This document shows positions 25,076-33,490 of a stretch of 36,941 bases of DNA, piece by piece. The notes under the pieces are model-generated. The model searched no databases. It saw only the letters and a list, made by a program, of their open reading frames with translations, and was not told where the DNA came from. Made by a program: the position numbers and the translations under genes. This stretch comes from Gordonia tangerina (GTDB taxonomy: Bacteria; Actinomycetota; Actinomycetes; Mycobacteriales; Mycobacteriaceae), in the NCBI RefSeq assembly GCF_021556435.1, contig NZ_JAKGCU010000033.1, positions 1-36,941 of the forward strand. Direction: 5' to 3'. How positions within the stretch are numbered: the stretch's first letter is position 1; each line of letters opens with the position of its first letter.

Positions 25076-25558
25076 GTGAGTGTTCGAGTGTTGATCGCCG
25101 ACGTGTCGGTGTCCTTCCACGCCCCGTGTGAGGCGGTTTTCGATTACCTCAGCGACCCGGAGAACCGCCCGGACTGGCAGTCGAGTCTGCGTGCTGTGAA
25201 CAACCTGACGACGCCGAGTGGCCGGGCCGGTGACGTCGGAACCAGTTGGACCGATGTCACCGTTGCCCCCTGGGTCGCCCCGCGACTGGAGGTCACCGAG
25301 TGCGTGGCGGGTCGACGTTGGGCGGAGATCGGTGCCTGGCATACGGTCGACGCCCATCTGTCTCTGGAGTTCTGCGAGACCTCCCGGCCCGGCACAGATG
25401 TCCGCGCACTCGCCCATCTGACCGTCCCGGTGTTCCTCGCGCCGCTGCTGCCGATGCTGCGCCTGCTGACGCCGCCGGCGCTGCGCAGCGACCTGCGACG
25501 CGCAGCGGAACTGGTCGGTGCGACCGCCTCCTCGGGTCAGTCGGCTGCAGACGCGTAA
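25076..25558 (+). CDS. SRPBCC (polyketide-cyclase/START-like) protein
   Basis: A 160-residue protein with the SRPBCC start pattern VSVSFHAPCEAVFDYLSDPENRPDWQ, forming a hydrophobic ligand-binding cavity. GTG 25076 has AAAGGA about 9 nt upstream. The last 22 nt overlap the 3' end of the convergent MaoC-like gene. Ligand and function are unknown; mycobacterial relatives are mostly uncharacterised. Confidence 0.8.
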   Translation: MSVRVLIADVSVSFHAPCEAVFDYLSDPENRPDWQSSLRAVNNLTTPSGRAGDVGTSWTDVTVAPWVAPRLEVTECVAGRRWAEIGAWHTVDAHLSLEFCETSRPGTDVRALAHLTVPVFLAPLLPMLRLLTPPALRSDLRRAAELVGATASSGQSAADA

Positions 25559-25965
25559 CTGATCCGGATGGGCCGGATCACGGCACGGTGCGTGCTCCCG
25601 TCGGGGTCGAGAACCCAGACGGCTGCTGCGATGTGGCCGGTCGACACGAGACGTCCGGTCACATGGAGCACGGTCGGTTCGTCGCCGACACACACCGGCC
25701 GGACGAACCGCGTCTCGCAACCGGTGATCATCGCCCGGTGATCGCGAGCCCACCGCTGGGCATACTTCAGCACAATGGCAACCAGCAGCAGTCCATGTGC
25801 CACCGGCGCATCGAGTCCGGCTGCGCGCGCGGCGGCCGGTTCGATGTGGATGGCGTTGTCGTCGCCCGATGCCGCGGCGTAGCGTCGGACACGGTCGAGG
25901 GTGAGGTGCTCCTCGGCGTCCCACAGCGGGGCGTTGAGGTCGGTGTGAGACGCCACGTGACTCAT
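25537..25965 (-). CDS. MaoC-like (R)-hydratase/dehydratase, catalytic subunit
   Basis: A 142-residue hotdog-fold protein. The hydratase-2 motif AASGDDNAIHIEP carries the catalytic pair D35 and H40, followed by the GLDAPVAHGLLL segment. It resembles HadB, the catalytic half of the (3R)-hydroxyacyl-ACP dehydratase of mycolic-acid synthesis, or an (R)-enoyl-CoA hydratase. Its start overlaps the partner gene by ATGA, so the pair is made stoichiometrically. This is probably not the main hadABC locus, because a third subunit and ribosomal-protein neighbours are absent. Confidence 0.82.
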   Translation of the reverse strand: MSHVASHTDLNAPLWDAEEHLTLDRVRRYAAASGDDNAIHIEPAAARAAGLDAPVAHGLLLVAIVLKYAQRWARDHRAMITGCETRFVRPVCVGDEPTVLHVTGRLVSTGHIAAAVWVLDPDGSTHRAVIRPIRISYASAAD

Positions 25966-26363
25966 CCGTCGGCCTCTTCTGATCGAAAGACCAGCGTGGA
26001 AGTGCTGTCGGCGATCGGAAGGGTCTCGTCGGCGGCATGGATGTCGCTGCGGACCGTGAGTTGGGTTGTGCCGGCGCGATGTCGCACGCTCGTGACGGTG
26101 AGCAGGCCGGTGAGCAGATCCCCGCGCCGAGGCGGTCGACGCACATGCAGCGCCTCGGATGTGTGCACGATGCCATCGCGCGGGACCACTCCGGCATCCA
26201 TGGCCTGGTGGGCGAGTTCGACGCTCACTCGGAAGACGACGGACACGGGGGTCTCGGCCTCCGAAACGTCCACCACCTCGGCAAAAGAAGCGATCAGGGC
26301 GTCATCGACGGCCACCGCTACCGGTGTCCGGAAGACCATTCCCTCGACCAGCTTCGTGGCCAT
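25962..26363 (-). CDS. MaoC-like dehydratase partner subunit (HadA/HadC-type, N-terminal hotdog)
   Basis: A 133-residue hotdog-fold protein of the FAS1-DH/MaoC-N type, which lacks the D/H catalytic motif and stabilises the substrate channel of its partner. Landmarks are GMVFRTPVAVAVDDALIASFAEVV and RRPPRRGDLLTGLLTV. It is the first gene of the pair. No Shine-Dalgarno is visible; TAGCGT ends 6 nt before the ATG and could be the -10 of a leaderless transcript. Confidence 0.72.
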   Translation of the reverse strand: MATKLVEGMVFRTPVAVAVDDALIASFAEVVDVSEAETPVSVVFRVSVELAHQAMDAGVVPRDGIVHTSEALHVRRPPRRGDLLTGLLTVTSVRHRAGTTQLTVRSDIHAADETLPIADSTSTLVFRSEEADG

Positions 26364-26474
26364 GCTTAACGCTAGCGAATCCGAATGCGCGGCACCAGGT
26401 GCGTTGCCGGCGAATGTCCCCCGTCGCCGATGTTGTGGCTGGGCTGATGGCTGATGGCTGGGGACTAGGGTGGG

Positions 26475-27173
26475 TCACCCCTCGTCGGGGCCGTTCGGGA
26501 CCACCAGTGAATGGTCGAAGGCGTAGACGATCGCGGCGGCACGGTCGCGCAGATCGAGTTTGGTGAAGATGTGGTTGACGTGACTCTTGACCGTGACCTC
26601 GGAGATGAACAGGCGGGCGCCGATCTCGCCGTTCGTGTGTCCGCGTGCCATCAGCTTCAACACCTCGAGCTCGCGGTCGGTGAGCCGGTGGCTCGGGGAC
26701 CGCCCGTGGTCGGGAGCAGAACGTCGAAACCCATGCAGGACACGAGCAGTCACCGCAGGATCGAGAAAAGCGCCGTCGGCGACGACCGCGCGCACGGCCC
26801 AGATCAGCGACTCCGCAGGCGAATCCTTGAGGATGAAGCCCGCCGCCCCGGCTCGCAGGGCCCCCGAGAGGAGTTGGTCGTCGTCGAAGGTGGTCAAGAC
26901 CAGCACCGGCGGCGGTGCGGCCATGCGCCGGACCGCCGCGGTGGCGGTGATGCCGTCGACGTGGCGCATCCGCAGATCCATCAGGATGATGTCGGGGGTA
27001 CAGGCGGAGGCGCTGGTGACCACCTCGCTGCCGTCACCGCACTCCCCGACGATGTCGAACCCGTCACGAGCTCGAAGTATTCGGCGCAGACCGGTACGAA
27101 CCAGTTCCTGGTCGTCGACGAGCAGAACGCGGATCGGGTCGGCGTCGACCGCGACGGGATGCGTCGATGACAT
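26475..27173 (-). CDS. NarL/FixJ-family response regulator
   Basis: A 232-residue two-component regulator: receiver domain 14-130 with acidic pocket D20/D21, phosphoacceptor D66 in DIILMDLRM and lysine in FILKDSP, then a LuxR-type HTH (LTDRELEVLKLMARGHTNGEIG, then VTVKSHVNHIFTKL). The ATG at 27173 overlaps the kinase stop (TGATG), so they are coupled; longer in-frame starts fall inside the kinase gene. A palindrome between this operon and the stress-protein gene is a candidate target. Confidence 0.95.
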   Translation of the reverse strand: MSSTHPVAVDADPIRVLLVDDQELVRTGLRRILRARDGFDIVGECGDGSEVVTSASACTPDIILMDLRMRHVDGITATAAVRRMAAPPPVLVLTTFDDDQLLSGALRAGAAGFILKDSPAESLIWAVRAVVADGAFLDPAVTARVLHGFRRSAPDHGRSPSHRLTDRELEVLKLMARGHTNGEIGARLFISEVTVKSHVNHIFTKLDLRDRAAAIVYAFDHSLVVPNGPDEG

Positions 27174-28345
27174 CAGACCGCCGTCCGCTCGACCGCCGCC
27201 GATTCGGGAGAAGCGGCCGTCGGGAAGACCGCGCGTACCACCCATTCATCGGCGTCCGGGCGGACATCCACCGCGCCGCCCAACAATCGCGCCCGCTGCT
27301 TCATCCCTTCGATCCCCGATCCGTCGGTTCCTGGCCGCGCGCCCGGCGCATAGGGGTTGCGCACGCACAGTGACACCTGGTCGTCGGCGCGCAGTGTGAT
27401 CGACGCCGACGGCGTGGAAGCGTGTTTCACCACGTTCGCGAGTGATTCCTGGGTGATCCGGTAGAGAGCCGAGCCAATTGGGCCGGGGACGGTGGTGAGG
27501 TCACCGCTGCGATCGACGGACACGGTCAGACCGGCCTTCCGGTATTCGTCGATCAGATGCTCCACATCGCAGGCGCCCGGGGTGGGCGCGGCTTCGGCGC
27601 CGTCGGTGCCGAGGACCTTGACGATAAATCGGATCTCGGTCATCGCCTGGCGGCCGAGTCGCTCGGCGTCCTCGAGGGCCTCGAGCGCGTCGTCGCGATC
27701 ACCATCCTGCAGGGCGCGCCGCGCGCCGGTGACGTTGAGCATGGTGATCGACAACGAATGTGCGATGACGTCATGGACCTCGCGGGCGATCCGCCGGCGC
27801 TCGTCGCCGGCCGCGCGATCGGCTCGCACGCGTTGGGCGCGCACCTCGTTCTCCGACAACAGTTTCTGATACAGCATCATGTATCCGACCAGCCATCCGC
27901 ACAGGATCGCGAGCAGGTACGCGGCGGGTGACTGCAAATGATCGGTGACCCCCGCGATGACGATCACGGTGATCGACAGCGCCAGGACGGCGACGCTCGC
28001 GCGCAACGACTCCATCGCGGCGGCGATCGCCGTGGTCAAGGCCAGAAACAGCGGCGCGATGTCCAGTGACACCGGGTCCATCAGCATCAGCCCGGTCGAC
28101 ACGGCCGCCAAGATGTTGCATGGCAGTTTGCTCTGCAACCACAGGTCGAGCAGGAGCGATATCAGGGCGACGCCCGCACCCATCAGGGCCCACCAAGGAG
28201 GATCGATCGGCACACGCTGCGCGGTGGCACCGATGATGATCGTGAACGAACCGAGCAGCGTCACCGCGGTGAAGAGCGGCGGGTATCCCTCGCCGGCCAA
28301 CTCCAGTCGGCTGCGTATCCACCTGATCGATGACCTCACCGCCAC
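27173..28345 (-). CDS. NarL-type sensor histidine kinase
   Basis: A 390-residue membrane kinase. Five or six hydrophobic segments lie between about 24 and 158, with little extracytoplasmic loop, so the stimulus is probably sensed in or near the membrane. The HisKA_3 box is EVHDVIAHSLSI (phosphorylated His191), the N-box ESLANVVKHA, and the G-box GSGIEGMKQRARLLGG. GTG 28345 is given; GTG 28339 is also possible and has TATCCT 7 nt upstream, which would suit a leaderless message. It pairs with the response regulator that follows. Confidence 0.93.
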   Translation of the reverse strand: MAVRSSIRWIRSRLELAGEGYPPLFTAVTLLGSFTIIIGATAQRVPIDPPWWALMGAGVALISLLLDLWLQSKLPCNILAAVSTGLMLMDPVSLDIAPLFLALTTAIAAAMESLRASVAVLALSITVIVIAGVTDHLQSPAAYLLAILCGWLVGYMMLYQKLLSENEVRAQRVRADRAAGDERRRIAREVHDVIAHSLSITMLNVTGARRALQDGDRDDALEALEDAERLGRQAMTEIRFIVKVLGTDGAEAAPTPGACDVEHLIDEYRKAGLTVSVDRSGDLTTVPGPIGSALYRITQESLANVVKHASTPSASITLRADDQVSLCVRNPYAPGARPGTDGSGIEGMKQRARLLGGAVDVRPDADEWVVRAVFPTAASPESAAVERTAV

Positions 28346-28395
28346 AAGGATAAGCGGTCGGCGGCCGGGGGCATCGCATTCTGGGTGGAAACCGA

Positions 28396-28413
28396 CTCCA
28401 CCCTCGGGTGGAG
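28396..28413. promoter_or_regulatory. Perfect palindrome between the kinase operon and the stress-protein gene
   Basis: CTCCACCC-TC-GGGTGGAG has two 8-bp arms. It is 51 nt upstream of the kinase start and 96 nt upstream of the stress-protein start. LuxR-type regulators bind such dyads, so it is a candidate site for the neighbouring response regulator. Confidence 0.5.
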
Positions 28414-28508
28414 AACGGTTCCGACTTCGGGATGCAGATCGGCGATCGGCTGCCGCCTAGCGTCATCGGTACCGGCAGCGACCCAACCCCAGACCCGAGG
28501 TGAGAGCA

Positions 28509-29087
28509 ATGTCCATGTGCGCCCGCGACTACCTGAACCGATGGTTTACCGAGACCACTTCTGTTCTCCCGCAGGGAATTGTGGTGGTCGGATTCAGCGA
28601 TACGCAGAGATCGTGGACCGCGGCAATCACTGCGGCCGCCGCTCTCGACCGACGTAGTCGGATCGTACTGGCGATGGCCACCACCCGTCCACGACCGCCG
28701 AGGTCGGATACTTTCGGCTACGACGCGCTGCGCGCCGATTCATACCTGCTGTCGGAACGGGCGATTCTGGATGAGAAGCTTCGCGAGGCAAAGGAAGTGG
28801 TGCTGGGCCGAACGTCGGCGACGGTGACGACCGAGACCGTGGTCGCCGACCCGGTCCACGGGCTCGCCGAGGTCGCCGCGCGCGTGCGCGCGACTGCCGT
28901 GGTGGTGGGTATGGGCCACGACCATCCCACACCGCAGGTGCGTCGTATGGCTCGCGCGCTACCCGATGGTGTCTCGCTCTTCGCCACGGACGGTCGAGAT
29001 CACGTGCGGGTCATACCTCGGGCCGCCGCGCGGTCGGCGAACCGCCGTCCGGTGCTTTCTCCGGTACCGCATGCGGCCGGGGCGTAA
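28509..29087 (+). CDS. Universal stress protein-like (Usp fold)
   Basis: A 192-residue protein with the Usp pattern: beta-1 GIVVVGFSDT followed by a helix (AAITAAAALDRRSRIVLAMA), then VADPVHGLAEVAARVRATAVVVGMG. The ATP-binding G-x2-G-x9-G(S/T) motif is not clearly complete, so it may be a non-ATP-binding member. The ATG at 28509 has GAGGTGAG a few bases upstream; GTG 28500 is an alternative. The final 30 residues are Arg/Pro/Ala-rich and variable. It is divergent from the two-component operon and may be its target. Confidence 0.72.
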   Translation: MSMCARDYLNRWFTETTSVLPQGIVVVGFSDTQRSWTAAITAAAALDRRSRIVLAMATTRPRPPRSDTFGYDALRADSYLLSERAILDEKLREAKEVVLGRTSATVTTETVVADPVHGLAEVAARVRATAVVVGMGHDHPTPQVRRMARALPDGVSLFATDGRDHVRVIPRAAARSANRRPVLSPVPHAAGA

Positions 29088-29156
29088 GGGCTGGACCGGA
29101 CATCCCGACGGGCTCCGATGAGTATCCCCAGGTGACCGACGACCCGGCCCCGGCCT

Positions 29157-29170
29157 CCGGCAGCTGCCGG
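29157..29170. repeat. 14-bp palindrome next to the acyl-CoA dehydrogenase stop
   Basis: CCGGCAGCTGCCGG is a perfect spacer-less palindrome in the 85-nt gap between two convergent genes. A GGCCGGGGC/GCCCCGGCC pair (29075-29083, 29147-29155) spans the same gap. Together they may help terminate both transcripts; no U-run. Confidence 0.35.
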
Positions 29171-29172
29171 CC

Positions 29173-30450
29173 CTAGCCGGACGTGGTGGCGACCCCCTTC
29201 GGCGCCCCCGCAGACATGAAGCCGAAGAGATACCCGGCGATCCGGCGCATCTGGATCTCGTCGGCGCCCTCGGTGATCCGGTAACGACGATGGTGCCGGT
29301 AGATGTGCTCGAACGGCTCATGGCGCGAGTAGCCTCGACCGCCGAAGACCTGCATCGCCTGATCGGCGGCGTCGCAACAGAGTCGGTTGGCCTGGTAGTT
29401 GCACATGGAGACCTCCTGAGAGGCCGCGAACGGACCGTAGGTGTCCATCCTCCATGCTGTCTCCCGGATCAACGATCGCAGCATCGCCGCACGAGTGTGC
29501 AGTTCCACCAACGGGAACTGGATCGCTTGATTGGTCGACAGCTTCTTGCCGAACGGGGATCGCTCGTTGGCGTGCCCTACCGCCCGATCGATGCAGTACT
29601 GCGCCGCGCCGAGGCTCGAGGCTGCCTGACGGATTCGGTTCTCGTTGAAGAAGTGCTGGACGATCTGCAGGCCGCGGCCCTCCTCACCCATGATCGCCGA
29701 GTGGGGCACACGGACGTCCCGCAAGGTGATGTGGGCGTGATCGGTGGGCATGTTGAAGGTCCACAGGTACTCTTCGACAGCGAATCCGGCGGCCTGCGGG
29801 TCCACCAGGAACGCCGTGATGCCGCGAGCATCGCCGGCTTCGCCGCTGGTTCGGGCGAAGATTATGTCGCGGTGCGCGACGTGGATGCCGGTGTTCCAAG
29901 TCTTCTCACCGTTGATCACCCACGTATCGCCGTCGCGAACCGCGGTGGTCTCCATGTGGGTGGCATCCGAGCCGTGTTCGGGCTCGGTGATACCGAAGGC
30001 GAAAAACCGCTCTCCGGCCGCCAACGCCTCGACCCATTCCTCTTTCTGTTCGGGCGAACCGTACTCGAGCATCAGCAGCAAACCGACGTTGTTGCCCACG
30101 ATCGCGTGTTCGTTCTGCAGGTCGCAGTGCAGGCCGAGCCCCTTGGCCGCCAGGTGCTCCCGGATGACGGCCATCGACAGATTCGAACCGTCGCGACCGC
30201 CGTACGCGGCCGGGAACGGATATCGGAAGTGTCCGGCTGCATCGGCACGACGACGTGCCTCCCGCAGCAGTGCCTCCCACTCGGCGCTGGGCAGACCACC
30301 ACGGTCCCAGTCGGTGCGCGCATCCTCACGACGGTGGTCGAAGAACCGTATGTTGTCGTCGGTCTGCTCGAGCGGCACGATCTCGGCGGCGATGAACGCA
30401 TCGAGTTCGGCCAGGTAGTCCGTCAGGGATTCGGGCAGTGCGAAGTCCAC
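29173..30450 (-). CDS. Acyl-CoA dehydrogenase family protein (ACAD10/11/LvaC-like context)
   Basis: A 425-residue flavoprotein. Typical features are YRTHHR-like RYRITEGADEIQMRRIAGYLF at the end (catalytic-Glu region in TEGADEIQ), FGITEPEHGSDATHMETTA (FAD/substrate loop) and QVFGGRGYSRHEPFEH. GTG 30450 has GAAGGG about 9 nt upstream. It lies 34 nt after the APH-like kinase gene. In the P. putida Lva pathway and in eukaryotic ACAD10/11, an APH-like kinase phosphorylates a 4-hydroxyacyl-CoA and an acyl-CoA-dehydrogenase-fold enzyme removes the phosphate to give an enoyl-CoA; the pairing here suggests the same role. Ordinary beta-oxidation dehydrogenation is the alternative. Confidence 0.9.
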   Translation of the reverse strand: MDFALPESLTDYLAELDAFIAAEIVPLEQTDDNIRFFDHRREDARTDWDRGGLPSAEWEALLREARRRADAAGHFRYPFPAAYGGRDGSNLSMAVIREHLAAKGLGLHCDLQNEHAIVGNNVGLLLMLEYGSPEQKEEWVEALAAGERFFAFGITEPEHGSDATHMETTAVRDGDTWVINGEKTWNTGIHVAHRDIIFARTSGEAGDARGITAFLVDPQAAGFAVEEYLWTFNMPTDHAHITLRDVRVPHSAIMGEEGRGLQIVQHFFNENRIRQAASSLGAAQYCIDRAVGHANERSPFGKKLSTNQAIQFPLVELHTRAAMLRSLIRETAWRMDTYGPFAASQEVSMCNYQANRLCCDAADQAMQVFGGRGYSRHEPFEHIYRHHRRYRITEGADEIQMRRIAGYLFGFMSAGAPKGVATTSG

Positions 30451-30484
30451 GGGTGAAACGCCCTTCGGTCGGCAATCGGGTTGG

Positions 30485-31909
30485 TCAGCAATCGGGCTGG
30501 GTGAGATGTTTGGGGTTGGCGACCGTGAGACGGTCGATCACCTCGGCGGCGACCACGGCGCGTACCGTGTCGTCGCCGGCGGCCAGCGAACCGCCGCGCA
30601 GTGCGTCGGCGAGTTCGGCGCTGCTGTACACGCCGAGTGGCGCCAGTCGTCGACGGCTCGCTTCGGCCTGCTGGGCACCGAGCAGTACCTGTCGGCGGAC
30701 CGTGGCCAGCACGTTACCCGCCACCCGGGTCCGAAAACGCACCTGCGGAGAGATTCCGCTGTCGGCGGCGACCTCGTCGGTCAGGAAACCCGACACGGCG
30801 TCGAGCAGATCGAGCAACGCGGGCGCGGTGTGTGGACCCCCGTCGGCAGCAAGCGCGGTTTCCTCGGTGTTCAGCGGGTCGGGTATCGAGACAGGTGTGG
30901 TGATGCCGAGAGAGAGCAACGCATCGAATTCCTGCTCGGCACTGCGTCGTCCGATGGCGGCGAGTTCCATCGAACGTTCGGTACCGTCGAGATACCGATT
31001 GGCCTGCGAGCCGCAGATGAGGCCCCACCGCACCGTGGCGTAGAGCTCCCACCACCGCAGGGCGTCCTCCGTCGGACGCCAGCCCGCCACCTGCGCGTAG
31101 GCGTCGAGTAGATCTGCGCGCGCACCCATCCCGGCGACCGGGCGTGGTACACCGAACCGCCAGGCCTTGGCGCACAACCAGCCGAGATCCTCCATCGGGT
31201 CCCCGAGATGGGCCAGCTCCCAGTCGAGTACGGCCGAGATCCGATCCGGCGTGATCAACAAGTTGCCCAGCCGGAAGTCGCCGTGTACCACGGTGTCACT
31301 CGGAGCGGATTCGGGCCGGTGGCGATCGAGCCAGTCGATGGCGAGCACGAGTCCCGCCGGTGCGTGAGCGTACTCACGAGCGAACAGGGTGTGCAGCGCC
31401 TCGATCGGGTCGCCGATGTGGTCGAGGCCGGTCGAGGTCGACTTCATCGCGTGAATGCGGGCGAGTACGGTGCCTGCTTGTCGCGCGAAGTCATCGCGCA
31501 CCGAACCGTAGGCGTCGTCACGCAGGATTCGTCGAGCGATGGACTCACCATCGACGAAACGCATGACCGCATAAGGGAACCCGAGGACGCTCTGCTCGTC
31601 GGCGGAGTCGCTGAGGTCGAGGACCTCGGGGACGGGTACACCGGCGACGTATGCGGCCCGGAGCACATCGACCTCGCTGCGCAACCCGCCTGCGCCGGGC
31701 GCGGCGGCCGGTGCGGCTCGCACGATGATTGCTTCGTCGCCGCGTTCGTCCCCGACCGTGACCGCGTACGTGGTACGGCTGGCGCCAGCAGGTACGACGC
31801 GAGCGTCCCGCAGCGTCACCGGTCGATCCCACACGGTGCTCAACCGTTCCGCGATACGCTCGCCCACCTCGGTCGGGTTGGTCGACCTCATCATGCTCAT
31901 CCCGGTCAC
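30485..31909 (-). CDS. APH-like kinase fused to a DUF6285-like C-terminal domain
   Basis: A 474-residue protein. Residues 1-340 are an aminoglycoside-phosphotransferase-fold kinase: catalytic HGDFRLGN (209-216, Asp211 and Asn216) and metal-binding DWE (229-231) with LGDPMEDLGWL. The last 110 residues (from HTAPALLDLLDAVSGFL through FRTRVAGNVLATVRRQ to VIDRLTVANPKHL) match DUF6285 as I recall it, usually a separate small protein beside such kinases. The operon with an acyl-CoA dehydrogenase argues for a hydroxyacyl-CoA kinase, not antibiotic resistance. GTG 31909 is given; ATG 31900 or 31894 is possible and no good ribosome site decides. Confidence 0.85.
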   Translation of the reverse strand: MTGMSMMRSTNPTEVGERIAERLSTVWDRPVTLRDARVVPAGASRTTYAVTVGDERGDEAIIVRAAPAAAPGAGGLRSEVDVLRAAYVAGVPVPEVLDLSDSADEQSVLGFPYAVMRFVDGESIARRILRDDAYGSVRDDFARQAGTVLARIHAMKSTSTGLDHIGDPIEALHTLFAREYAHAPAGLVLAIDWLDRHRPESAPSDTVVHGDFRLGNLLITPDRISAVLDWELAHLGDPMEDLGWLCAKAWRFGVPRPVAGMGARADLLDAYAQVAGWRPTEDALRWWELYATVRWGLICGSQANRYLDGTERSMELAAIGRRSAEQEFDALLSLGITTPVSIPDPLNTEETALAADGGPHTAPALLDLLDAVSGFLTDEVAADSGISPQVRFRTRVAGNVLATVRRQVLLGAQQAEASRRRLAPLGVYSSAELADALRGGSLAAGDDTVRAVVAAEVIDRLTVANPKHLTQPDC

Positions 31910-31990
31910 TGCTCGTGCCCCCTCACCCTTCGCGGTCCGACGATGCGACGCTACCCGAACCGACCGAGGGCTCCGTCGGTTACTCGAGAA

Positions 31991-33490
31991 TCAACTGAAA
32001 GGAAGCCATTCCGGCCGCGAGGAACCCCGGGGGACGAGAATCGTGCGGTACTCCCCCGGCGTGCGTGTCATCTGCACCTGGTCGGTGACGCCTTGGTAGC
32101 GCCCGAGCGGCGTATCGGCCGTGAACACTTCCGGATCGAGGTAGACGTGACGGTCGTCGTCGCCGGAGCGCCCCGCCACCTGATGGGCGTACTCGCGGTC
32201 GAACACGCCCATGCCCACGATCCACAGCGCGGCCCGGGTCAGCGACACGTGCACGCGATAGCTCCCGCCCTCCTGTGCGCGTCGAGACAGCGCCTCCACG
32301 ATCCCCGCGGTCATCAACCACGACACGATGTAGTCGTTGACGACCAGGATCGGGGGGAGCGCCGGACGGTCGCCTCCGCCTTCGTACAACATCATCCCGG
32401 CCAGGCTTCCGGCAGTTTGGTCGAAGCCTACCCAGGACGACCACGGCCCCGTCTCACCGTTGAGTGAGGCTGTCGCGTAGACGATGCCGCGGTGACCGGC
32501 GGCCACGTCGGCCGCCGACAGCCCGATCCCGTCGAGATAGCCCGGTCGCCGGTTGGCGTAGAAGATGTCAGCATCGGCGAGGAGATGGCGAAGGCGTTGC
32601 GCTCCTTCGCCTTTGTAAGGATTCAGCAGCGTGGAGCGCACTCCGACGTTGGCGCTGACGTAGGTTGCGTCGTGCTCGAGTTCATTGGGGCGCCACACGT
32701 TGAGCACGTCGGCTCCGTGCAGGGCCAAGGCCCGTCCGACTCCGGCGCCGGCGATCACATGGCCCATGCCCAGGGCGCGCAGGCCGTCCAGTGGCCCGGT
32801 GGCGCCGGCCGGGACGACGACCGGGTCTCCATCGGAGATCTTGGTGACTTCCACGAGCGGCATGTCGGCGAGAACGTCACGGAAATGCGGCTCGTCCAGG
32901 ATGTCGGGGACCGTGCGCAACATCGGCATCACCACGCCCGCGTCGGCGCCGGCTGCCTCGAGTTCGATTCCCTTCCAGGACGCTATCGCCTCGGCGACGG
33001 CTTCCTCGTCGTCCGGCACACCGAGCAGCTTCTGCGCTGCGACCTTGATCTTGGGATAGGGGTTGAGCGGCATCATCCAGCGGTCGTCGGCGGTCCGATA
33101 GAAGCGGAATCCCAAGGCATTCGAGGGGTTCGACGGGGTGCCTGCAGGATAACCGTTGACCAGTTCCCAGCGACGATCGTAGAAGGGGCACAGGCGATGC
33201 GGGGCACTGCGCAGATCGACGGTGATGTCCTGCCCGTCACCACCGCGAACCTGCCATAGTTTGGCGATCGCAGCCGACTTCGCGGCCAGTGCGATCGCCG
33301 CCGCACCGCCCAGACGTAACGTACTGGGCACCACGGGATCGGCCCCTATGAACCTGATGGTGCCCCCGGTGTCGGTGGCGCGCATACCGATGGAGCCGAG
33401 CACATCCTCGAGTTCGGTCCGCGGATCGAAAGTGTCGTCAGTGGCAGGGTTCTCGGCGGCGGTGCGGAGCCGATCGGTCAGGCTGGTCAA
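31991..33490 (-). CDS. Type III (CaiB/BaiF-family) CoA-transferase with reordered halves
   Basis: A 499-residue CoA-transferase moving CoA between carboxylic acids. Order is unusual: residues 40-225 resemble the second half of a CaiB protein (AKLWQVRGGDGQDITVDL, FRFYRTADDRWMMPLNP, DEPHFRD), then residues 232-430 the first half (GPLDGLRALGMGHVIAGAGVG, YANRRPGYLDGIGLS, GETGPW) including the catalytic Asp386 in VVNDYIVSW. A normal family member is about 400 residues in the opposite order. The start is TTG 33490, overlapping the atuA-like stop as TTGA with GAGGAG upstream. It probably loads the operon's substrate onto CoA. Confidence 0.85.
   Translation of the reverse strand: MTSLTDRLRTAAENPATDDTFDPRTELEDVLGSIGMRATDTGGTIRFIGADPVVPSTLRLGGAAAIALAAKSAAIAKLWQVRGGDGQDITVDLRSAPHRLCPFYDRRWELVNGYPAGTPSNPSNALGFRFYRTADDRWMMPLNPYPKIKVAAQKLLGVPDDEEAVAEAIASWKGIELEAAGADAGVVMPMLRTVPDILDEPHFRDVLADMPLVEVTKISDGDPVVVPAGATGPLDGLRALGMGHVIAGAGVGRALALHGADVLNVWRPNELEHDATYVSANVGVRSTLLNPYKGEGAQRLRHLLADADIFYANRRPGYLDGIGLSAADVAAGHRGIVYATASLNGETGPWSSWVGFDQTAGSLAGMMLYEGGGDRPALPPILVVNDYIVSWLMTAGIVEALSRRAQEGGSYRVHVSLTRAALWIVGMGVFDREYAHQVAGRSGDDDRHVYLDPEVFTADTPLGRYQGVTDQVQMTRTPGEYRTILVPRGSSRPEWLPFS

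Noticed and set aside
28396..28413. DosR-type box in front of the universal stress protein
   Set aside because: The dyad does not match the DosR consensus closely; only a generic palindrome is claimed.
30485..31909. Aminoglycoside resistance gene
   Set aside because: The APH fold is present but the operon with acyl-CoA dehydrogenase, CoA-transferase and the DUF6285-like tail fits an acyl-CoA pathway better.
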